From: Paramacrobiotus metropolitanus
Taxonomy: Eukaryota; Tardigrada; Eutardigrada; Parachela; Macrobiotidae
Direction: 5' to 3'
Length of the DNA stretch: 64,000 bases
Assembly: GCF_019649055.1 (NCBI RefSeq)
Contig: NW_026570405.1
Location: 62,001 to 126,000, forward strand
The notes beneath the pieces were generated by a model, which did not search any database, had not been told where the DNA came from, and worked only from the letters and a program-made list of their open reading frames with translations. Below are positions 54,409 through 64,000 of the stretch, one piece after another (position 1 is the stretch's first letter; each line of letters begins with the position of its first letter). The position numbers and the translations under genes were made by a program.

Positions 54409-56159
54409 TAAGAAAACGGACAGAGACGTAAAGACTGGCACCCGTAGCGCAGTTAATGGTGGCACTTCCGCCGATCGAGCCAACAGGAGTTGAAAATTGT
54501 TGTCAAAAATTAAATTCGACGGAGAGGCTGGCATGGGCAAACTGCTGATGGGCAAAATATCTTTCTCAGCAACTGCGTTAGGAAGCTTTTTGGTGAATGA
54601 ATGGCTTGGCTCCAAAAGTAAACTTCTTGCAGTGTCGTTTGGGGAATCGACGGCGGTTGATGGATTGTACACAGTCTCTCGATCGGGCCAACATCCATGT
54701 TCGTAACAATAGCATCCCGGAACACGGTACGGGCATCCACAACTCAAACGTAGTTCAATTTGGTATTGATGTCTTAAACTGATTATACTGGATCGGCTTT
54801 ACTTCGGGTTCTTTTCACAATTCTACAATTCGAATTTCCAGCTCCTTTTTATCCTTGTTGAAAGAAAACGTACCAGCGGCAGTGGAGCTTCGAGGCTCGG
54901 CCAGCTTTTCCGCTCCGGGCAAAGGGACAATGTTTGGACAATCATCCCGGGCATAAAACGTTATATATACACATAATACAACATACTAGAATTCCAGCTG
55001 GTATTCGCCGGGGTATGATTTATTATCTTGTCCAAATTCCGTGGTGCGTTTCATGCAATTTTGCCAACCTGGACTAGAATTCGTTCGATTTTGGGTCTCT
55101 GAAAGACTGGCGGATAAACGTTGTGAATTTTTCCGTAACAGATGTGCTGCGCCGATACTGAAGTTTAGAAATCGGCCTAATGCCGCTAACCAAATGTAGA
55201 CAAAAGGTTCACCCGAGCACTTTCCAGCGACCGACCTTGTGCATGAAGCACCTGCTGAAATTCGCGAAAGCCTTTCGTTACTTCGACTAACTGAGCGAAG
55301 TGTGAATTAAGCTTGCTTGCTACTTCTCCCATAACGTTACCGGTAAGAATTTCAGATCGTGCAAGATCTGATAACAAATCATTGTGTGATTAGTTGGCAT
55401 CATATAACAGGGATGAAAACTTAATTTTTGAGCTGCGAAACGTAAGAATTGAATCTGGTATCCAGCTATCAACTGGTGACCATGTGCCCCGGGAGAAGCT
55501 TGCCTCAGCTGGGGTGCACTCATCCTTCCGCTGAGCACTAACATCTCTGTAGCCAATGTTAAGCCCGTAACATAACAAGGATCGTTTGATCTATTGCGTT
55601 ACGTATGTGCCGACTCAGCTTCCTTTAGGAGCAGATCGATAGCTTGATGAACATGAATTAAGTGGGCAGTGTTAATCATTAATACGCCGGCTGCGTCGAG
55701 CGTTTTTATACCATGCACTGCGTAGCGTACATGTATGAAGAAGAATGAAACTAAACAGAGAGAGAAATGAAAGGAAACAGAGAGAATTTATATATAGCGT
55801 TGCAGAACCACTGGCGATGCTCAACAGTGCTCACCCTCAGTTATATGCCGTCTCTTGCGCACATTCATTCTGATCGCGGGGGCTAACAGTGTCGGGTGTA
55901 GATTTTAAAAGTTGCGGATATGGGGTGGACACAACATACTGGAAGCTCGAAGAAAGACTTGATCTTGTAATTCCGGAGAAACGTACGTTAAAGCCTAAAG
56001 CCTCAGCGACTGACCCAACTGGACCACCGTCGTCGCCCTTATTTTTGAGAAGAAATAATATTAAAAACATCGCGCTAGAGGACGTTAATGTGGCTTACGA
56101 TTCCCACACCTGAACTTGTGCTCTTAATACTGCTATAGCTACCCTGGAAAAAAAGTTGA
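54409..56159. other. No firmly supported gene
   Basis: Minus-strand frames at 55,186-55,377 (a heptad-like segment around FAQLVEVTKGFREFQQVL) and 54,349-54,747 could be retroelement remnants close to the gypsy piece at 56.2 kb, but nothing diagnostic is seen. Confidence 0.3.
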
Positions 56160-56330
56160 TTACGTGCGTGGCCTACATAGATATGTACATTTCCACTGTT
56201 CTGTGTTTAGGGAAAAGTTTAGCGTAGCCGGAGCATTAGCCCAGCCAAAAGGCATGACTTCAAAGCGATAAATATTCGCTGGCGCTAAGAAAGGGGTTTC
56301 GTTCTTCGAGCTTTGGTTATTCGCAATCAA
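56160..56330 (-). mobile_element. Short gypsy reverse-transcriptase fragment
   Basis: The minus strand reads FLAPANIYRFEVMPFGWANA and PATLNF, the central fingers/palm motif of gypsy reverse transcriptase, with Trp where Leu is usual. The catalytic box that should follow is lost. Confidence 0.75.
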
Positions 56331-59300
56331 TATGTGGATATATGTGGATATCCGCAAACAATATCAAATGCTGAGAAATACCTTGACCCACAAAGAACAT
56401 CAAAAATCGATTTCTAATAGCGGATGTTGGTCTTTGACTGTGACAGATTTGAGCTCTACATACCCAACGGCAAGGCGTGCGTTACCTGTCGTTTTGGGTA
56501 CCAGTAATATTAGACTGCCTAATCAGCCAGTCACTGTTAAATCCCCATTAGCGACCGGATAGCCAAAAAGTCTTCCAAAGGACAGTTATATACAATTATC
56601 AGGACAGATTAGTGCCAAACGAGAAGTTGGACAAACTCATACTCAGTTTAATAAACCGCAGCACGAAAATGTTTCTGAAAAATCAAATTCACTTCTACAA
56701 TCTTAATGGGAATCCATAAAAAATAGATTTGTCATATCCATTTCTTTAATTATTCCAAATCTTCTTACGGTATCTGTGGACGCTGCTATTACATCGGGCC
56801 GATGGTTTGTATGGCCTGGGTGTGTGTATGCTGCTCCACACAATCCCAGAAGTTACGTCGGTTTATTCGACACCTTCGCCGATCACCAGAACCAAGGAGG
56901 ATGGATTACAAAAGCGAGCCTGTGGTGCAGTACACTAGACCCCGCTCCCCTCCGGCATACCACCCTTATCTGTTCGGTGTAGTGTAGTGTAGATATGATT
57001 ATCATCATCCGAAAACAAAATTTATTGCCGCAGATTTGAAGCTTAATACATTTACGGTAAGTCAACAACATTACCCGTACTGTACACACAGTGTTGTCAC
57101 AAACTATTATGAATATCATGTGCTACTGGTTTTCAAAAAGTGTCGTATTAAAGGCAAACTGTTTGCTAAAGCGCCCAGTGTTTCGCGTCGTTTCGCTCAA
57201 GTTCTGTCACAGAGCTTATGAGCGGAAAAGCAGCATGCTACAGCACCGCTAATGTAATTGTAATTTATGATTCCCGGTAAACCGAGACCTTTGTCAACAA
57301 GGCGACAAAACGTGGCAAACGTATTACACAGCCAAAACGCCGTACGATCGACCTGAAAATGTCCACCAGGGAAACCGGACGCAGCCAGTAGTTTCGACGA
57401 CTACGGCTATGTTGTTGTATACGAAGAGGCAGTCGGGCGACGTGAAGATGACGGCGGCGTTAAGAGAGTGGATCGTGTTATCGACAGTGCTCATTGGATA
57501 GTTTTCTTTACAGCATTGAGCGGTTGGCTGTTTACAGCCATACGATTATCGTCGCGTTTCAGTGATTTTAAATGAACGTTCGTTGCCCATTCGCTCTCGC
57601 TTGGGGAAATTACGCTTTATGCTAGTTAGTTCTTAATCAGCCGATGAATTTCTTCAGCTTGCCATTTGGAAGAACGACGCATAAGCACTTTTACAAGAGA
57701 TGCGTCGTCGTTGCCGACCTTTTGTGTTATAAGCGGACAGTAGCCAAGTTCTTGACCGGAGAGAGGGAAAGATGTTGCAAAATTCTACAGGTAATTGACT
57801 CTGCCGTAAATTATCGTCTACTGGCATTTGCGGGTTGATGTGTAGCATATCGAAAGCTTGTCGTCAGCAGGCACAGGAAGAGTATGTTTATTGAGTTTCG
57901 CAGCAGACTACAGCCACACATGGTCGTCGTCGAGATCGTCGTCAGAATTTGAATTACCTTCGGACAGATGTTAAACGCCACCTGTGGACGAGATAGTACG
58001 TATAAACATCGGAAATATTTAAATTGCGAGAAACCGATAAATTCTTAAGCTCTGACCACTGAATTGGAACAGACTTTGTTTGAACTGAGTTGAGTTATTA
58101 CGGGCGGCAAGGTCACACGTGTGATGAATAGTAACGGCGGAGAGGTCTGGAAATGATCATTCAACTTCACCGTTGGAAATTTATTGGACGCTTCAGCTAC
58201 ACTAACAAGCAGCAGAGCAGTAAAATCGATGTCATTTAACAATGGTCCGCTCGACACCTGGAACCAAAGCCAGGCTTAATACAACAAAAGGAAAAATCAG
58301 ACACCCATCCATCATCTTCCCGTATCTCCGCTTACAGTTTCCAACAATCGTTGAACCATCAGTGATTGTGTGCGTGATTGGTGCTGCTCCCCACTATTGC
58401 GCTCATTCTCACCGAACCTGCCCGCTCATGAAAGTACTCCATAAATTGTTAAAAGCTGATTATTTGTTCCCGAAAGGGCCTGGCCACTGAAGTGATGTTC
58501 AACCTAATGAAGTGTCATTTCGTGAAGGTTTTATGCGATCGTGCTGGGGTTTAGGGTGAACCAGGAGGACGTGAAGTTGAACCTAAAAAGGTGCGTGCCT
58601 TAACTAACATCCCGTGTCGAATTTACTTAAAGGCGTGCGTGTTATTCTTGGATTGTCAGGATGCAATCAACACTCCATCATGGATTGCACAGCGTTGGCA
58701 TGAACGCTCCGAGAACGCACCAAGAAATTAAATTACATAATTTGGGCGAAATCCGTTAGCTGCACTCAGGTAACTGTTGCCGATTGCAAACTTGGACTAC
58801 TTTCCCATTTTAGAGCAACAGAGCACCTTCTTTTTAAATGGTGAAGGCAGATATTGATATGGTTCCGTTATATTCGAGTCCACTCATGTTATGCGTAAAT
58901 GGCCTTCGTCTCGAACACGGTCCATGCATTGTCACGTGCATTATATATACTTTACCATCAGGTTTATGATATTAGAACGCCATAAACCGGGTCGCATGGG
59001 GTACTGTTTCATCGTTACTTCTCATCAACGTTTCTGGAGTTATTCGAAAACCTGTTGTCTTAGCAAAAACAACGGTGTTCTAAATTCGTTTATCCAACTC
59101 ACACTTCCGAATGCTTACAAGGGTGATTTAAAGTTGTGTCAATACTTGCACTCGCTGTAAAGTTAGGTCGCATAACCCACCAATTGTGGCATCCTGGTGC
59201 GATTGCGCGCATTAGGTTACGTCCAAATCTGGTTGCCGAAGTGTAGCCGTTTAAGTCATGCGCCGTTCGACTATTAGGATGATAACCGTCAATGAAACGT

Positions 59301-59510
59301 TAACCAAAATTGAACTATCAAGTTCAATGCACCGACTCTGGCAAAATAAAGTTACAATGAATGGACATTGTGGGGAGATATACTGTTTCTAGTCTTAAGA
59401 ATCACTTTGACGTCTACAGGTTTAAGCAGTTGGGACCTCCAAAAATACTGACAGACACCTAGAAGTGTTAATCCTGGCTGAAAACTGCAAAATCCTTAGT
59501 TTATCAGGCG
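56331..59510. other. No supported gene
   Basis: More than 3 kb of short frames on both strands without motifs. Confidence 0.4.
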
Positions 59511-59903
59511 ATGCCGCCTATTGATCCTAATCGTGCTTTTGAGAAAGTGGTGGATGCCGTATTCCAGTCGTCGCAACAGCAGCAGCACCAGCAGCTACTA
59601 CCGTCGGAAATCCTGGATCGGATCGTCGGAAATCCTGGATATACTGTAGCCGCTAGATGCAATGGCACCACAGAGTCTGGTGTACGGAAAACAGCGCACA
59701 CGCTCCTGTTAACTTGTGCGCTGTCCGGCAGGGGGCAGGCAGCGGCCGGATCTAAAAATGGTGCCATTTCATCTAGCGGGCCCTACAGTACAGTGTCTAG
59801 ACGACTGAACATATTTTTCGCAGAGCTGCAATGCCGTACCAGACAAAAAGTGGTATGCCGTTTTGCACGTTTTAATGAAACATTACCTTGTGTGATTGCA
59901 TGA
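59511..59903 (+). CDS. 130-codon ORF with glutamine run, unknown
   Basis: An ATG opens 130 codons: an acidic helical start (DPNRAFEKVVDAVFQ), a short Gln/His run, then LLPSEILDRIVGNPGYTV. A 16-bp direct repeat (GTCGGAAATCCTGGAT) occurs twice at about 59,600-59,641. The end is Cys/Arg-rich. No domain or splice evidence; it may be a chance or decayed frame. Confidence 0.3.
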   Translation: MPPIDPNRAFEKVVDAVFQSSQQQQHQQLLPSEILDRIVGNPGYTVAARCNGTTESGVRKTAHTLLLTCALSGRGQAAAGSKNGAISSSGPYSTVSRRLNIFFAELQCRTRQKVVCRFARFNETLPCVIA

Positions 59904-61619
59904 GCGCATGCGGTGAGGTAGATGCAGCTTATTGTGATAGTGGAAACCCACCATAAATGTTTGTCACTTTACCAAAGTCGTTCGTCCTTTAGCGAGGAGA
60001 TATCGCAGCTTGAGAATAATCTTCGTGACCTGACTTGGCGTGACTTTCCGGGTGCAGCAAGGACATGCTGGTTGTTTCGGGTCATCGTCCAATTGGCTGC
60101 TGCGACGCTTCTTAGATTATGTAAGATAGATCTTGATGACACATGGAGCATAGATAGGGTGACCACACCAATGGGTAAGTGTGGTCGTTTGTTGTCGTGT
60201 TACTTCCGCTACAGTGTCCAAGCAGACCGGCACGTCCAAATGAAGGCACACGAGAGCTGAAATTTGTAATAGGCTGGGCTGGTCGAGTCATCCAGGATAC
60301 ATTGTTTCCATAAATCGTGATGAGTGTCCTTTTCAGTTACTGTTGCATCTAGAGCTGCTGCAATGATTGCACTAGGTATCCGTGCAGGAAGCATTTAAGT
60401 GGTCATTGTTTAGGAAGGCATATGTGTAGTGGTCGGAATATATCGTATCCGACTTCATTTAGTTTTCTATATCAATATTGGCATTCTGTCGTGGAACGTG
60501 TAATTGGACAGGCATTCGTCCGTCCGCAGGCTAACGATAGCTTATTATATTTTGCTTTTACTGAGGTAGTATGGAAAATATTCCTTTAAATCACTTGAAT
60601 TTTATGTTTTAAGCAGTAAGCGAAACTGATTCCAAGCCAGTGTTCGACTTTGAGGAGGTTTTGTCCCAGATTGAAAGAACTTTACTCAAACTACGTACCA
60701 ATGGAGGCGGTGAACACGATTTATTTATGCATAAGCAGCAGCGGGGCTTGGACGATTTTCCTTACTGAAAGGGCGTTTACCGTAGAAATAGAAACGGCTA
60801 ACATCCATTACAGCAGTGCTAGAAGGGAATGTCTACCAGGTGAGAGGATTCATAGTGATGTGAGTCATATGGGCGCAGACTCCTGGGATTCGGCAATTTC
60901 TGTTTTTCCCACTAGGCTCCAAATGATAGATATTCCAGTTTTGTTCTAAGAAGTGAGTCTGTGCACTTTGCGGAGCGTATGCGGCAGCGTGAAAACCTGC
61001 TGCTGCGGAGAGCGTGAAAACTTGCTGCACACATGACTTTTATTTTAAGCGGTTTGCTTCGACAATCGGCAAGGCGTGCGAGAAATGTCGCGCTGCTTTC
61101 CTTCGCCAACGTCATGGAGAATTAGCTGCGTGAATACACTGACCGCTCACGAAGATTGGAACGATGCTCCGTTAGTGGGAATAACCGGAAATCATGTCGA
61201 TGAGCTTTTGCTTGCTGATTTAGGGCTGACAGGAGAGCTATCAAGGGGATGACGACTGAGAGCTTACGCATTATCACATGGTTAGCCGTGCGATACAAAA
61301 TAATCATTTTTTTACCCAACTCGAGTGCCAAGCGTGTAAAAACAAAAGAAATCAAACAAATACCAGATTACTGAAGAAATACATGTGCTACAGAAACACA
61401 TGTGGCAGGCACGAATCTCGAAGTTTTTTGTGGCTTCTTTGCCTGAATTTTTCAACAGCGACAACATCGTCCATCATGATGCTTTTACCCATGTTAGTGG
61501 GACTATTGGGCGATGCTGACGAGCACTACCCGGCGTTCCGCTGTATGTGCCGCGCCAGCGGCACGGTACCGTTACCACTTCAACGGCCTATCGCTAGATG
61601 TGACGCAGGATGTGCGGCG
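59904..61619. other. No firmly supported gene
   Basis: Plus frames at 59,922-60,260 and 61,278-61,742 are open but carry no recognisable motif. Confidence 0.3.
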
Positions 61620-61690
61620 CCCAAAGCGCATTTCGGTGGCCCACCAAAAGCGCATTTTGGTGTACCACCAAAAGCGCATTTCGGCCGTAC
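61620..61690. repeat. 24-bp tandem repeat, three copies
   Basis: CCAAAAGCGCATTTCGGTG-type units are in phase with codons and would encode PKAHFGxP repeats on the plus strand. Confidence 0.85.
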
Positions 61691-61970
61691 AATAAGGAAA
61701 GCGCGCGGTTTTATTTGCGACGCACATTTCAGCACTACTTAATTGAATTTTATTCAATAATCAGCACAACATTTGAGTGCTACATCAACAATCAGCAAGT
61801 CCAAGAAAAAACCACGGAAACTAAAACACCACTTCCTAATAAACCGATACATTCAGTCGCGTATAAACGAAAAAAATCCGTCCACTCCGAAAACAGCCTA
61901 ACATTAGTCGCAGGTGAAAAGGTCGGTAAAAGCAAAAATACCCGACTGCATAAAACTGGAAACCGTATCT

Positions 61971-64000
61971 TTACTGCAGTAGAAAAAAAGTAAAAAATAT
62001 TACTGCGTCACTAAAACAAAACATTCCAACCGCAAATCTTTCAGTCCGTCCACACACCATCTCTTCACGCGATAACTCCCGCCTTACTGCTTGGCTTTTT
62101 TTACGTCCGGTCTGATTTTCTTTATCCGAATCGCTATTTTCCACAATGTTCTCGCCATAACCAGACGTCGTTGCGTCGTTACCACGCGCCCGCTTTCCCT
62201 ACAGAAACAAGCAAAAGTTACTTTGGTAAATTCTTTATAAAAATTCGATAACCAAATATTTTAATAAATATGCGAGACAATTTGATCTTAATAAATAATT
62301 TAATAAACGCTGAATAAGGTCTTAATAATGCTGTCACCTTGGGCTGCTTAACGCTCTTCAGGAAGCATTCCGTTGGGTCGATCATACCGTGCAGGTCCAC
62401 ATCAGCTTGAATGGGATACACACGGCGGGCATGGAGCGCCGCATCCTGAATATTCTCCCATTTCTTTGTCACATACTCAAAAATTTGAGGCTGAAAGCAC
62501 AACCAATGATCAGACGTCGACAACCAGAAATATCAGCCGAACAATAAATTTTTACCATCATCTTGTAAATATCGCGGGCGTATCGCCGCTGATTGGACGA
62601 ATCAAACGCCCAGTGCATACTCTCTACCGTCTCATTGAAGATATCCAGGATGTGAAATTTCTGCAACATCCACGCGAGAAATTAAATTAATTTGAAACAG
62701 AGCAGCTTTCATGCTTTCATTTTTTATAAACTGAAAAAATTGATTTGACAATGGAAAAAGTTGAAATTAACTAAGGCAGAAAAATTCTTAAATAATTTTG
62801 TAATACGGCTTTTGCAAAAAACCCTTCTGAATGAGAGTGTTCGGTTAACTTTAAAAAACCGTACAAGCAGATATTACTACCAAGGAGGAACCGCACTCGC
62901 CTGCTGTAGCAAATATAAAAAATTTAAAATAAATTAAGATAATAAATATGAAATATAAGTACATATGATAAAATCAGTAACATAACGTCGAATAACAAAA
63001 CTGTCCGTTAACTACTGATAAATTTAATAGTGTTTACATCAGGCAAACTTTACTGTAACCGAAAATTAAATTAATTTAAAATAAAATACTAATAATAAAC
63101 CACAGTAAAAAATAAAGTTTTAATAAACCCACTCGCTCTCCGTTGCGTCCACGTAACAGCGGCAAATCGCGGATAATCGGCAGCAACTGTCCGGTGTTTG
63201 TCGCGGTGCTGCACCCAGCGTTGCTGCTACCGGCTTCCGAAACCGGTGCGGTATTGGCGACAATCACTCCGCCAGACGGTCCTTCTTCGTCCTCCGGGTT
63301 GCAGCGGCCGCCGGCTTCGACAGCGCATGCTTCAGCGCTCATACTGGCTTCGATATCGGCACCGTTACCGCCGCGGAGTCCTCCGCGCTCTGCCTGGTTC
63401 CCTCGAGCTCGCTGGCCCCGCATGAGCTCCATCGTTCGGCTGATTAATCACACCACCATTACCCATGAGTCCACCGGCCGCTCCCAGCGCACCACCGGCC
63501 GCAGCTGGCAAACCGTTGCCCGCTCCTAACATGCCGTCCTGCACCACCACGGCCACCCCCTCTTCCTCATCCACGACCACCTCATCCACGACCACCTCGT
63601 CGATCTCCACGAAAGCGTCGTTCTCGTCCTTCTCCACGACCGCCCCGTGCACCGCAGCATTGACCGCCTCATCCACGGCGGCAATGATTGCTTCGTCCAC
63701 CGCAGCCACGAACGCCTCTTCATCCATGGCTTCCGCGTCCACGGCAAATACCCCGTCCTCCGCGACCGGCGCCACATCCGGCGCGACCGGCGCCATCTCA
63801 TCCATAGCGACTGCGGCCACACCGGCTGGCTCTCCTATAACCGCAACCTGACCGGTGGCTTGAAAGAAAATCGCCACCGGTCCGCCGGCAACACCAACGT
63901 CTCCATCATTTCGTATCTGCAATGCGCAAAATACGTGCTACAGGCGCACCGATCAGTCTTGGTTCTCCTATCACCCACTGTCAGTGCTATGATAACAGGT
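61971..64000 (-). CDS. Multi-exon gene, possible histone-fold protein, runs off the right edge
   Basis: Consistent GT-AG introns link open exons in phase 0. Exons: upstream piece at or beyond 63,979; 63,916-63,133; 62,660-62,556; 62,490-62,338; 62,198-62,088; and a last piece whose TAA is at 61,973-61,971. Introns are 62, about 470, 65, 139 and 114 nt (acceptors TTGCAG, GTTGCAG, TTTCAG, TCTGTAG, CTGCAG). The long exon is Ala/Val/Asp/Glu/Gly-rich, with a one-base frame change needed between about 63,365 and 63,432. Downstream exons give RYARDIYKMM joined to PQIFEYVTKKWENIQDAA, LHARRVYPIQADVDL, then a basic Ser/Asp tail (KRARGND, SDSDKENQ, GRKKSQA). The segment around YVTKKW...HARR...ADVDL resembles the helix-strap-helix of histone-fold proteins such as TAF9, tentatively. 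The last intron is in phase, so its retention ends at the same TAA. Confidence 0.6.

Noticed and set aside
1-64000. tRNA or rRNA genes
   Set aside because: No cloverleaf with a credible B box and no rRNA-like conserved stretch was recognised by eye; a tRNAscan run would settle it.
1-64000. Complete endogenous virus or Polinton
   Set aside because: No capsid, packaging ATPase, cysteine protease, integrase or terminal inverted repeats were identified; only polymerase, R2 and a BIR-like piece.

Overview
The window looks like repeat-rich, gene-poor accessory DNA from an invertebrate animal genome. Evidence: there are no operons or Shine-Dalgarno sites; short GT-AG introns (about 52-140 nt, plus one longer) can be read; remnants of Ty3/gypsy and Ty1/copia retroelements, fold-back repeats and minisatellites are present; and most ORFs are short or broken. 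Species cannot be named from the sequence alone. Positions and homology calls below are read by eye, with no database search.

The main signal is three decayed copies of a protein-primed family-B DNA polymerase gene of the Polinton/Maverick-adintovirus type: copy A (about 5.4-6.9 kb, minus), copy B (about 9.1-11.9 kb, plus) and copy C (about 27.6-29.6 kb, minus, split by a 45-bp minisatellite). Copy B stops abruptly and is followed on the same strand by a frameshifted, intronless ribonucleotide reductase small-subunit pseudogene (11.9-12.6 kb). An ORF with a BIR-like zinc motif lies just beyond it (minus, 12.8-13.1 kb). A proline-rich gene of unknown function (7.3-8.6 kb, minus) lies between copies A and B. 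No capsid, packaging ATPase, integrase or protease gene of such an element was recognised, so this is read as a scrambled fossil of one or more large DNA viruses or Polintons.

Retroelements: a structurally complete non-autonomous Copia-type element at 30,882-33,444 has two 272-bp LTRs, a polypurine tract and one 568-codon ORF encoding Gag, a zinc knuckle and a protease motif, followed by a coiled coil where integrase and reverse transcriptase are expected. Eroded gypsy pol fragments lie at 2.1-3.3, 36.2-37.2, 38.6-38.9 and 56.2-56.3 kb, a gag fragment at 23.9-24.6 kb, and a possible solo LTR at 15.8-16.2 kb. A decayed coiled-coil plus SGNH-hydrolase-like ORF occupies 17.3-19.5 kb.

Host-like genes are few: a spliced minus-strand gene at the right end (61.97-64.0 kb, possibly histone-fold), a tyrosine-motif tail exon at 40.7-41.1 kb, a small membrane-protein ORF at 21.4 kb, a secreted or membrane ORF running off the left end, and several weaker exon candidates. 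Repeats include a 45-bp minisatellite (28.3-29.1 kb), a cluster of long hairpins in AT-rich trinucleotide DNA (46.9-48.0 kb), a fold-back at 46.1 kb, about 190-bp repeats at 42.0-42.5 kb, and several short palindromes.
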